NCBI GenBank assembly: GCA_040255585.1
Contig: JBDZVI010000002.1
Span: 1-64,000, forward strand
Direction: 5' to 3'
Source of the DNA: JAAYYF01 sp040255585
GTDB taxonomy: Bacteria > Deinococcota > Deinococci > Deinococcales > Trueperaceae
Length of the DNA stretch: 64,000 nucleotides
A program made the translations under genes and the position numbers. Within the stretch, counting starts at the first letter, position 1, and every line of letters begins with the position of its first letter. Positions 42,964 to 50,785 of this stretch are shown here, in pieces. A model generated the notes under the pieces. The model ran no database searches, was not told where the DNA came from, and was given only the letters and a program-made list of their open reading frames with translations.

Positions 42964-44109
42964 AATGTCAGCCGGCGTCTCCAGGCGGAGGTGGAAAGGG
43001 CGCTCACGCGCTTCCCCGTCGTGGCGCTGCTGGGCCCCCGTCAGGTAGGCAAGACCACGCTGGCGGCCGACGTCGCGGAGCGCTCCAAGCTCGACGTTCT
43101 CCGCCTGGACCTCGAACTGCCTTCGCACGTGGCCAGGCTGGCCGACCCCGAGCTGTACCTGGGCCGCTACAGCGGAGCCCTCGTCGTGCTGGACGAGATC
43201 CAGCGAGTTCCAGAACTTTTCCCCGTACTGCGCGCGCTCGTCGATGCCGACCGGCGTCCAGGGCGGTTCCTGCTCCTCGGCTCTGCTTCCCCTGACCTGC
43301 TCAGGCAGTCGGTCGAGACCTTGGCGGGCAGGATCCGCTACCTGGAACTGGCGCCTTTCACGCTCGACGAGGTCGGACGGACCCAGGAGAACATGCTGCG
43401 CCTATGGCTGCGCGGGGGTTTCCCGGGCAGTTACTTGGCCGACTCGGACGAGGAGTCGCTCGAGTGGCGCGCCGAGTTCATCCGCACCTACCTGGAGCGC
43501 GACGTTCCGGCGCTGGGGATCGGGCTCGGCCCTGAACCTCTGCGGAGGTTCTGGCGGATGCTGGCCCACCGCCATGGGCAGCTGTGGAACGCGAGCGAGA
43601 TGGGGCGCAACCTCGGGGTGAGCCCGCCGACGGCAGCTTCCTACCTGGACATCCTGGTGGGGACGCTCCTGGCGCGCCGTCTGGAGCCCTATCAGACCAA
43701 CCTCGGCAAGCGGCTGGTCAAGTCGCCTAAGGTGTACCTGCGCGATCCCGGACTGCTACACGCGTTGCTAGGCGTCGCGGACCTGGACGACCTGCAGGGG
43801 CACCCGATCGTCGGGGCGTCCTGGGAAGGGTTCTTGATCGAGCAGCTCCTGACCATCCGGCAGCCACGGGACGCCGCGTTCTACCGAACGGCGGCGGGCG
43901 CCGAGCTGGACCTCGTGGTGTCGGGTGAGCGGCGCCGGAAGGTCGGGTACGAGATGAAGTACTCGTCCGCGCCCGCGGTCGCCAAGGGGTTCTGGCAGTC
44001 GCTGGAAGACCTGGAGATAGATACGGCCTCCGTGCTGTATCCGGGGGATGAGCGCTGGCCGCTACGGCCGGGGGTCGAGGTGGTGCCGGCGACCTCGGTC
44101 GGGGAGTGA
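42961..44109 (+). CDS. AAA ATPase with DUF4143 (COG1373 type)
   Basis: 382 aa. Walker A LLGPRQVGKTTLA (residues about 24-36), Walker B GALVVLDEIQRVPELF (about 73-88), sensor LLGSASPDLL, then a winged-helix-like segment WNASEMGRNLGVSPPTAASYLDIL and a C-terminal DUF4143 region with a nuclease-like KVGYEMKYSSAP strand (E-x-K), which could be a PD-(D/E)xK-like fold. The family is widespread and uncharacterised; it is often accessory or toxin-like in distribution. There is no ribosome site; the promoter's spacing predicts a leaderless mRNA. The gene has no partner. Confidence 0.88.
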   Translation: MNVSRRLQAEVERALTRFPVVALLGPRQVGKTTLAADVAERSKLDVLRLDLELPSHVARLADPELYLGRYSGALVVLDEIQRVPELFPVLRALVDADRRPGRFLLLGSASPDLLRQSVETLAGRIRYLELAPFTLDEVGRTQENMLRLWLRGGFPGSYLADSDEESLEWRAEFIRTYLERDVPALGIGLGPEPLRRFWRMLAHRHGQLWNASEMGRNLGVSPPTAASYLDILVGTLLARRLEPYQTNLGKRLVKSPKVYLRDPGLLHALLGVADLDDLQGHPIVGASWEGFLIEQLLTIRQPRDAAFYRTAAGAELDLVVSGERRRKVGYEMKYSSAPAVAKGFWQSLEDLEIDTASVLYPGDERWPLRPGVEVVPATSVGE

Positions 44110-44177
44110 CGGGCCCGGCTTGGGCCATGAGCGTTTCGTACCCACCTCACTCTGCCGGGTAGGTCGACGGTGCCGAC

Positions 44178-44657
44178 TCAGTCGACGAGCACTCCAAGCA
44201 CCACGCTGGCCTGCACGTGGTCCGGTGCGAGCCCCTCGCTCGTCTTGAACGTGATGCCGACCCGCTCCGGCGGCAAGCCGAGCAGGTCGGCGACGGACGC
44301 CGCGATCTGCTCGCGCAGCGCTCCCAGCTTCGGCGCGTCGAGGGTGACCACGGCCGCCACGTTGGTGATCGCGATCGGTCCGGCGTGGCTCTCCAGGTCG
44401 GCCAGCACGCGCCGCACGATGGCGCGGCTGTCGAGGCCTTTGAAGGTTGGGTCGGACGGCGGGAAGAGCTTGCCGATGTCGCCGAGCGCACGGGTGGAGA
44501 GGAGCGCGTCCGCCAGCGCGTGCAGGAGCACGTCGCCGTCCGAATGAGCGTCGGCGCCGCGCTCGGACGGGACCGCCACCCCGCCGACCACCAACGGCCT
44601 GCCCGGCGCGAGGCGGTGGGCATCCTGACCGTGACCGATGCGGAGGGCTGGGGGCAT
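44178..44657 (-). CDS. ispF: 2-C-methyl-D-erythritol 2,4-cyclodiphosphate synthase IspF
   Basis: 159 aa. MEP-pathway enzyme making MEcPP for isoprenoids. Zinc-binding Asp and His in GHGQDAHRL, conserved SDGDVLLHALADALL, DIGKLFPPSDP, and C-terminal ITFKTSEGLAP. A minus-strand extended -10 (TGC-TAGGAT, 44664-44672) ends six bases before the ATG, so the mRNA should be leaderless. ispD is not adjacent. Confidence 0.96.
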   Translation of the reverse strand: MPPALRIGHGQDAHRLAPGRPLVVGGVAVPSERGADAHSDGDVLLHALADALLSTRALGDIGKLFPPSDPTFKGLDSRAIVRRVLADLESHAGPIAITNVAAVVTLDAPKLGALREQIAASVADLLGLPPERVGITFKTSEGLAPDHVQASVVLGVLVD

Positions 44658-44717
44658 GGGCGCATCCTAGCAGCGGGCGCGAGGCGACCCCTGCCGGGCG
44701 GGCGCGTCAACAGAAGA

Positions 44718-44746
44718 TCGACAATGACGCGGTGTCAACCTATCAT
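44718..44746 (+). promoter_or_regulatory. Leaderless promoter of the membrane/HTH pair
   Basis: TCGACA (44718-44723), 17 bases, TATCAT (44741-44746), six bases, ATG 44753. Transcription should begin at or one base around the ATG. Confidence 0.65.
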
Positions 44747-44752
44747 TGACGC

Positions 44753-45007
44753 ATGAAGAGCCCGCTGCGGGATCGTAGCCTCACAGCATCGTTGCTGGCC
44801 GGTTTCGCCGTGTCATCCGTGGCCCTGTCGCTGCTCGGCGTCGTACTGGCGCCTGGCCCAGCGCGCGGTCTCGCGACCGTGTCCGCGGTGATCTCGGTCG
44901 GTATCGCAGGCGGCACGCTGGCGCGCCTGGCACATGCCGGTTGGTTCGATGGGGACACTGTTCCGAGGCGGGGCGGGCGGTCCCGGGAGGAGGTCCGCGA
45001 TGAATGA
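44753..45007 (+). CDS. Small membrane protein of unknown function
   Basis: 84 aa with two hydrophobic helices (about residues 11-33 and 38-58) and a charged C-terminal tail rich in Arg, Glu and Asp. No family is recognised. It is the first gene of a two-gene unit with a leaderless promoter; its last eight bases overlap the start of the helix-turn-helix protein gene (ATGAATGA). Confidence 0.7.
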   Translation: MKSPLRDRSLTASLLAGFAVSSVALSLLGVVLAPGPARGLATVSAVISVGIAGGTLARLAHAGWFDGDTVPRRGGRSREEVRDE

Positions 45008-45698
45008 CAAGCGTGCCCGTGCCAACGTCGACGGTTCCGCGGCGCTCCGCCTCGAGGAGCTGTTGGCGGTCGCGATCGGTGAAGCCGACCCAACGCTGCC
45101 GGAGCGCCTGGAACACGACCCCGAGGCCTACCTCGACCTCATCCGGCTCGGCGCGCGCGCGGCGGCTTACTCGGATGAGCTCCTCGCGCGCGCCGTGAGT
45201 TCCGCCCGTGCCGCCGGCCTCAGTTGGGAGGCCATCGGAGCGGAGCTGGGGGTGAGCAAGCAGGCGGTTCACAAGCGCTTCGGCGCGTCTTCGGTCGGTC
45301 CGGCCGACGACCGCGGAGCCGTAGCGGCCGAACGCGGGAACGCGGTCGCCCCGGCTAGGCCTGGAGACGCGGGAGGCTCGGACGAGCCGACGGGGACCAC
45401 GCAGCTGGTCCTCTCACCCCTTACGGCCTTCAACGAGATGGAAGCGCTCGAACGCGTGGGCATGTACGGGTGGCACTCCGTGGGTTACGGCCCGCTTTAC
45501 CACCTGGTCGTCAAGTCGCCGAGGCGGTGGCAACACGCCCGCGTCGCCACGTTCGGGGGCGGTTCCACGTCGTTCGAGGAGCACGGCTGGCAGCGCGTCG
45601 GCAAGAGTTGGTTCCCTTGGAGCTACTACAAGCGCGAGCTGATGGAAGAGGCGTTGCCAGAGCCGCCGGGTTGGAGTCCGCTCGCGGGCGTGCGCTGA
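45000..45698 (+). CDS. Helix-turn-helix protein of unknown function
   Basis: 232 aa. Start ATG 45000 follows GGGAGGAGG. Residues about 75-100 hold a helix-turn-helix of sigma/Fis-like type, SWEAIGAELGVSKQAVHKRF, with an acidic helical region before it (LEELLAVAIGEADPTLPERLE). A disordered Pro/Gly linker leads to a C-terminal domain (about 145-232) rich in aromatics: GWHSVGYGPLYHLVVKSP and WQRVGKSWFPWSYYKRE. Overlap with the small membrane protein suggests joint function, perhaps membrane-linked regulation. Not recognised further. Confidence 0.7.
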   Translation: MNDKRARANVDGSAALRLEELLAVAIGEADPTLPERLEHDPEAYLDLIRLGARAAAYSDELLARAVSSARAAGLSWEAIGAELGVSKQAVHKRFGASSVGPADDRGAVAAERGNAVAPARPGDAGGSDEPTGTTQLVLSPLTAFNEMEALERVGMYGWHSVGYGPLYHLVVKSPRRWQHARVATFGGGSTSFEEHGWQRVGKSWFPWSYYKRELMEEALPEPPGWSPLAGVR

Positions 45699-45808
45699 AC
45701 GCTACGTGCGCGACCGGGTCGCTCTGGCCACCATGGCAGCCCGTCCCGCCGCCGACCGCTGCCCCTGGCATGAGCGGCCGCAGCACGGTGGTGGGTTAGC
45801 CTCGTGCC

Positions 45809-46630
45809 ATGCGACACCTGCTGCGCCTGAGCGACCTCACATTGCCCGACCTGCGCGAGCTGTTCGCGCTGGCCGAGGCGTACCGCGCAGGCGCCGGCCC
45901 GCGCTTCGATGGCTGCGCGGTGCTGTTCTTCCCACCCACGAGCCTGCGCACGCGCGTGGCGTTCGAGTTGGGCGCCGCCAGGATGGGGTTGCGACCCATG
46001 ACGTTCCCGCCCGAGACGCTCGACAAGCCCGAGGCGCTGGCCGACGTGGCGGGCTACCTGGCGCAGTGGGCCGACGCGCTCGTCGTGCGCTACAAAGACA
46101 TCCGGGTGCTGGAAGGTTTGGCGGCCGCCCAGGCGCTGCCGGTCGTCAACGCCATGACCGACGTCAACCACCCGTGCGAGGTCCTATCGGACCTGTTCGC
46201 CCTCTCCGCCACGTCCGAGCCGTTGGCGCTACGCTACCTGTTCGTCGGCGCTGACGGGAACATCGCGCGGGCATGGTCCGAGGCGGCGTCGGCGTTCGGA
46301 CTGGACCTCGTGCAGTGCTGCCCGGAAGGACTCACCGCGCCGGGCGTCAGGTGGGTGGGCGATCTCGTGGAGGCCGTCTCCGGGGCCGACGTCATCGTCA
46401 CGGACGCGCCAGGCGCACACGCGGCCGCGCTGGCGCCTTACCGGATCACCGCCGACATGCTGCGCCACGCCCCGCCGGGCGTGCGCTTTGCCCCGTGCCC
46501 GCCGTTCGTGCGAGGACGCGAGCTGTCGGCCGACGCCCTGCTCCACCCAGCCTTCGTCGGGCACGGGTTCAAGGCAGCCCTGCTGCCCGTGCAACAGGCG
46601 GTCATGGCGTTGCTGATCGGCGCGAGCTGA
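45809..46630 (+). CDS. Aspartate/ornithine carbamoyltransferase family protein, divergent
   Basis: 273 aa, shorter than the usual 300-340. Carbamoyl-phosphate motif reads PTSLRTRVAFELG (S-x-R-T-R), and HPCEVLSDL stands for the HPxQ box, with Glu in place of Gln. The ornithine-specific HCLP box is changed to APCPPFVRGRE. The fold is thus clear while substrate specificity is not. TAGCCT (45797-45802) lies six bases before the ATG. No arginine or pyrimidine genes are adjacent. Confidence 0.72.
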   Translation: MRHLLRLSDLTLPDLRELFALAEAYRAGAGPRFDGCAVLFFPPTSLRTRVAFELGAARMGLRPMTFPPETLDKPEALADVAGYLAQWADALVVRYKDIRVLEGLAAAQALPVVNAMTDVNHPCEVLSDLFALSATSEPLALRYLFVGADGNIARAWSEAASAFGLDLVQCCPEGLTAPGVRWVGDLVEAVSGADVIVTDAPGAHAAALAPYRITADMLRHAPPGVRFAPCPPFVRGRELSADALLHPAFVGHGFKAALLPVQQAVMALLIGAS

Positions 46631-46777
46631 CCCGGACAAGGGCAACCGCCGCTCTCGCGCCTCCAGCGTCGACCTCCCAGGCTTTGGCGCGCCCATGCCG
46701 GCACTCCGCTTGTCACCCAAGGCGCGCCGGCACCCGCGCCTTGCCTGCGACAGAACCGTCCCTGGCGGGGCCATGCG

Positions 46778-47659
46778 ATGATTGGACGCGTGTCTCCGCT
46801 GGTGGGCGTTCTGTCTCTCGTGCTCGTGACGCTCATCTGGGGCAGCACCTTCGTCGTCGTCAAAGAGGCTCTCGACACGATCCCCGTGCCGCTCCTCCTC
46901 GCCGTGCGCTTCACCTTGGCAGCCTTGATGCTCGCTTGGGCGAGGTGGGATAGACGAGCCGTGGTGCCTGCGCTCGTGCTCGGGCTGCTGTCGTTCGCCG
47001 GCTTCGCCACACAGACGGCCGGCCTCACGGTCACGAGCGCCTCGAACGCCGCCTTCATCACCGGTCTGTCGGTCATCCTCACGCCGATCGTGGCGCGCGT
47101 CTGGCTCAAGCGAGCGCTCTCCGGCCGCATATACCTGGCCGCCGTCGTGGCGCTGGCGGGACTCGCGCTGATGACCTTGCGCGAGGGCGTCGAGTCCATC
47201 AACGGCGGCGACATCCTCGTACTATCCACCGCCCTGTGCTACGCCCTCTACATCGTGTACCTGGGTGAAGTGGCCGGCAAGGTGCGCGGCACCTCGCTCG
47301 CCATGATGCAGCACCTGCCCATGGCGGGGCTCGCATGGCTGTGGGCCGCTCCGCAGGTAGGCAAGCTCGCCACCGTGCCCGTCGAGACGTACCTGGCGAT
47401 CGCCTACCTGGCCGTCGTGGCCACGGCGCTCGTGGCGATCCTGCAGACTTACGCCCAAAGGGTCGTGCCCGCCCACCTCACCGCCCTGATCTTCGTGCTG
47501 GAGCCGGTCTTCGCGGCCGCTTTCGCGGCCGTGCTCATCGGCGAGCGGCTGGGCGCGCTTGGCTGGATCGGGGCTGGGCTGATCCTGGTGGCCATGCTCG
47601 TGGCCGAGCTGAGGCTGCCTGTTCCGGCCCGTGACCGGCTGACCACTCCCGACAGGTGA
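46778..47659 (+). CDS. EamA/DMT-family transporter
   Basis: 293 aa with ten hydrophobic helices in two EamA repeats. Typical wording: LVTLIWGSTFVVVKEALDTIPVPLLLAVRF in the first half and TALVAILQTYAQRVVPAHLTALIFVLEPVFAAAFA in the second. Such exporters move amino acids or other metabolites out of the cell; the substrate is not predictable. A weak upstream region without clear promoter precedes it. Confidence 0.9.
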   Translation: MIGRVSPLVGVLSLVLVTLIWGSTFVVVKEALDTIPVPLLLAVRFTLAALMLAWARWDRRAVVPALVLGLLSFAGFATQTAGLTVTSASNAAFITGLSVILTPIVARVWLKRALSGRIYLAAVVALAGLALMTLREGVESINGGDILVLSTALCYALYIVYLGEVAGKVRGTSLAMMQHLPMAGLAWLWAAPQVGKLATVPVETYLAIAYLAVVATALVAILQTYAQRVVPAHLTALIFVLEPVFAAAFAAVLIGERLGALGWIGAGLILVAMLVAELRLPVPARDRLTTPDR

Positions 47660-47705
47660 TCCCTTCGCCCACCCCGATCGCGCCTACGCTCCGGCCGGCC
47701 CGCGG

Positions 47706-47735
47706 TTGACCCGGAGGGCTCCCGGTCTCTATCGT
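47706..47735 (+). promoter_or_regulatory. Leaderless promoter at 47742 gene
   Basis: TTGACC (47706-47711), 18 bases, TATCGT (47730-47735), six bases, ATG 47742. The close match at -35 and the six-base distance to the ATG support a leaderless message. Confidence 0.65.
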
Positions 47736-47741
47736 TCCTCC

Positions 47742-48659
47742 ATGCCCACCGAGAGCGCCTCCGTTCGCTGGCTCCTGCGCGGCGACCCGGCCATCCGCTG
47801 GCAGACCATGCGCGACCTGGTTGGCGCCCCCGCCGCCGAGTACGAGCGGGAGCGCGCGACCGTCGCCACGAACGGCTGGGCCGCAGAGTCGCTGGCGCGC
47901 CAGGACGAGGACGGCCAGTGGCGCGTCGAGAGGGCGGAGTGGCCGCTGGCGCCAACGCTCTACTCGCTGCAGCTCCTGCGGCACTGCGGGCTCGATCCGC
48001 TAAGCGAACAGGCCAGGCGCGCCATCGCGAGGGTGCGGGAGGGCGTGCGCTGGGAGTTCTGGGGCAACGCCCCCTTCTTCGACGGCGAGGTGGAGCCGTG
48101 CATAAACGGCGGCGTGCTGGCGGTCGGCGCATACTTCGGGGTGGCCTCCTCCAAGCTGCTCGACCGCCTGCTGGGAGAGCAGCTCGCCGACGGCGGCTGG
48201 AACTGCGAGGCGGAGCAAGGTTCGGTCCGCTCGTCGTTCCACACGACGATCTGCGTCTTGGAGGGCCTGCTCGAGTACGAGAGGTCGATGGGCCCCGCGC
48301 CCGTCGTGACCGAGGCGAGGTTGCGCGCCGAGGAGTACCTGCTGAAGCGGCGGTTGCTGAGGCGTGCCAGCACGGGCAAGGTCATCGATACGTACTGGAC
48401 GCGCTTCCCGTTCCCCACCTACTGGCGTTACGACGTACTGCGCGCCCTGGAGCACCTGCGGGCCGCTGGGCGCGAGCGCGATCCGCGCCTGAGCGAACCG
48501 CTCGACATCGTCAGGCGCCGGCGCAGGCAGGACGGCCGGTGGTCGCTGGGTGAGCCGTACGGCTTCGACCACCACGGCGTGACGCTCGACCCCGGTCGCG
48601 GGAAGCCGAGCCGGTGGGTGACGCTCCGCGCTGCGCGGGTGCTGAAGCATTTCGGGTAG
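47742..48659 (+). CDS. Prenyltransferase/squalene-cyclase-like alpha-helical repeat protein
   Basis: 305 aa. Contains QxxxGxW-like helical repeats: DEDGQWRVERAEWPLAPTLYSLQLL, LADGGWNCEAEQGSVRSSFHTTICVLEGLLEY, and a C-terminal RRRRQDGRWSLGEP. These patterns form alpha/alpha toroids in terpene cyclases, but the DxDD or DDx2D catalytic motifs are absent, so enzymatic cyclase activity is unlikely. Soluble, no signal peptide. Homologues in many bacteria are annotated only as hypothetical. Confidence 0.72.
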   Translation: MPTESASVRWLLRGDPAIRWQTMRDLVGAPAAEYERERATVATNGWAAESLARQDEDGQWRVERAEWPLAPTLYSLQLLRHCGLDPLSEQARRAIARVREGVRWEFWGNAPFFDGEVEPCINGGVLAVGAYFGVASSKLLDRLLGEQLADGGWNCEAEQGSVRSSFHTTICVLEGLLEYERSMGPAPVVTEARLRAEEYLLKRRLLRRASTGKVIDTYWTRFPFPTYWRYDVLRALEHLRAAGRERDPRLSEPLDIVRRRRRQDGRWSLGEPYGFDHHGVTLDPGRGKPSRWVTLRAARVLKHFG

Positions 48660-48736
48660 GGCCGAGTGAGGCGCCGGACTCTGGCAGGTTGCGCACGTGC
48701 GCGAGTGCCCGTCGCTAGTGCCGGGCAATGCCACTT

Positions 48737-50785
48737 TCACTGCAACTCGAAGCGCACCCGTGATGCCCGCCCCGCGGCGTCCACCACCGAGAGCGTCACG
48801 AACCCGGGGCCGTCCAGTGCCAGGCGGGTCTCGCGCTCGTAGCTTCCGACGACCACCGGCGCTCCGTCTGCGAACCAGGTGAAGGGAGCCTTGCCACGCT
48901 CGACCCGCGCCAGGATGCCGCCCGCCAGCGGAGCGATGGCGGCACCGTCGGGAGGGAAGACCACCTTTGGTGCGTCGTCCACCGTCACCAACCGTGCCCC
49001 GAACTGCCTGAGCGGCGGCGGCAGCTCGGCGTTCGACGCCACGATCAGCGTCCCGGGCGGCGCCGGCGGCAGCGGAGTCGTTTTGGCCGAGAGGCGCGCG
49101 AAGACCTCGAACAGCACTGGCGTGGCCACGTCGGCCCCGGTGATGGCCGGAACGGGCGTGCCGTCCGCGCGCCCTACCCACACGCCGACCACGCGCGCGC
49201 CGTCGAAGCCGAGCGCCAGGGCGTCGCGGTGGCCGCTCGACGTGCCCGTCTTGACGGCGAGCTGCCAGTCGGGCAGCGCCGCGGCGCGGCGTATGCCCGC
49301 GAGGATGTCCGCGACCTCCCAGGCCGCCTGCGGCGTCAACAGACGCACCGCTTGTGCCTGCGGCGCGTCGGGCGTGGCGTGGAGCTTCACCGCCTCACCG
49401 CCCCGCGCTATCGCGGCGTAGAGCTGCACCAGGCCCTGGAGGCTCACGCCGATGCCGCCCAGCGTGATGGCCAGACCAGGCGTTCCGCCCGGCACGACGG
49501 CCTCCACGCCCGCCTGCCGCAGCGCCGCCAGCACGCGCGCGGGGCCCAAGGCCTCCGTGAGGGCCACCACCGGCAGGTTCAAGGAGGCGCGGAGCGCCTC
49601 GCGGGCGCTGACGGGCCCCCTGAACGTGCCGTCGAAGTTCTGAGGCGCGTAGCCGCCGAAGTCCTCGGGGCGGTCGTTCAGGAGCGTCTCCGGGTGGGCG
49701 ATGCCGTCTGAGAACGCCAGAGCGTACACGAGCGGCTTGAGGGTGGAGCCGGGCGACCTCAGTGCCTGCGTCATGTCAACGAAGCCCTGGCGCGTGTCGC
49801 TGGTGTAGTCGGCCGAGCCGACGCTGGCGAGGATGGCCCCGCTGTCCTGATCGGCCACCAGCAGGGCCAGCGTCGCCCGCGCGGGTAGGTCGATGAGCGC
49901 CGAGGCGGCCACCTCCTCGAGCGATGCTTGTAGGTCGGCGTCGAGCGTCGTGAGATGGACCTGCCGGTCGGGTTCGGCCGCGCGGAGCCGATCGGTCAGG
50001 TGAGGGGCCAGACCGGGGAACTGCCGGCGCTCCGCCGGGAGCGCCTCCCGCTCCGCCGCCGCGGCGGCCTCCCGCGAGACGACGCCGAGCGCGGCGGTGC
50101 GCTCCAGCACGCGGTCGCGCGCCTCCCGGGCGCCGTCAGGATGGTCGTCGGGCGCGCGGAGACCCGGCGCCTGCGGCAGGGCTATCAGCAGGGCGGCCTG
50201 CGCCTCGGTCAGCCGCGCTGGCTCCTTCCCGAACCACGCCAGGCTGCCGGCGCGCACGCCCTCCAGGTTGCCGCCCATCGGGGCGAGCTGCAAGTACAAC
50301 GCGAGGATCTCGTCCTTCGACATGACCCTCTCCAAGGCAAGGGCTACGCGTACCTGCCTCAGTTTTCCCGCCCAGGAGCCCGTCGCTCCGTCCTCCAGCA
50401 GGCGCGCGACCTGCATCGTGAGCGTCGAACTGCCGGAGACCACCCGCCCATTCAGGACGAACTGGATGGCGGCGCGCGCGGCCGAGCGCAGGTCCACCCC
50501 GTGGTGGGAGTAGAAGCGCCGGTCCTCGTAGGCGAGCAGCATGGCCAGGTAGGTTCGGTCCACCTGACTTGGCGCCACCCCGAGCCGCCAGCGCCCGTCC
50601 GCGACCGTGAAGGAGCGCAGCAGACGCCCGTCGCGCGCCAGCACCTCCACCGAGGTCGAGATCGCCAGCGGCGGCAGGTCCGTCGTCGCCACCCACCGGT
50701 CGAAGGCGAGCCAGCCGGCAAGCGCGAGCGCCAGCGCGGCCAGCGCCCCGACGGAGAGGCGGCGCCTGCGCTCGGGCGTGCTCAC
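48737..50785 (-). CDS. pbpC: Penicillin-binding protein 1C
   Basis: 682 aa from GTG. After an N-terminal membrane anchor, residues about 55-220 are a GT51 glycosyltransferase (AYEDRRFYSHHGVD, SGSSTLTMQVARLL). About 280-545 are a transpeptidase with the serine in SPGSTLKPLVYALAF, SLNLP, and KTGTSSGHRD. The C-terminal about 90 residues (VFPPDGAAIAPL ... VVDAAGRASRVRFELQ) form the penicillin-binding protein C-terminal domain typical of PBP1C. It is coupled (GTGA) to the alpha-2-macroglobulin gene, the usual pairing. Confidence 0.95.
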   Translation of the reverse strand: MSTPERRRRLSVGALAALALALAGWLAFDRWVATTDLPPLAISTSVEVLARDGRLLRSFTVADGRWRLGVAPSQVDRTYLAMLLAYEDRRFYSHHGVDLRSAARAAIQFVLNGRVVSGSSTLTMQVARLLEDGATGSWAGKLRQVRVALALERVMSKDEILALYLQLAPMGGNLEGVRAGSLAWFGKEPARLTEAQAALLIALPQAPGLRAPDDHPDGAREARDRVLERTAALGVVSREAAAAAEREALPAERRQFPGLAPHLTDRLRAAEPDRQVHLTTLDADLQASLEEVAASALIDLPARATLALLVADQDSGAILASVGSADYTSDTRQGFVDMTQALRSPGSTLKPLVYALAFSDGIAHPETLLNDRPEDFGGYAPQNFDGTFRGPVSAREALRASLNLPVVALTEALGPARVLAALRQAGVEAVVPGGTPGLAITLGGIGVSLQGLVQLYAAIARGGEAVKLHATPDAPQAQAVRLLTPQAAWEVADILAGIRRAAALPDWQLAVKTGTSSGHRDALALGFDGARVVGVWVGRADGTPVPAITGADVATPVLFEVFARLSAKTTPLPPAPPGTLIVASNAELPPPLRQFGARLVTVDDAPKVVFPPDGAAIAPLAGGILARVERGKAPFTWFADGAPVVVGSYERETRLALDGPGFVTLSVVDAAGRASRVRFELQ

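Noticed and set aside
48691..48702. 12-base perfect palindrome GCGCACGTGCGC between convergent genes
   Set aside because: Short, GC-rich, not near a promoter; chance occurrence is likely.
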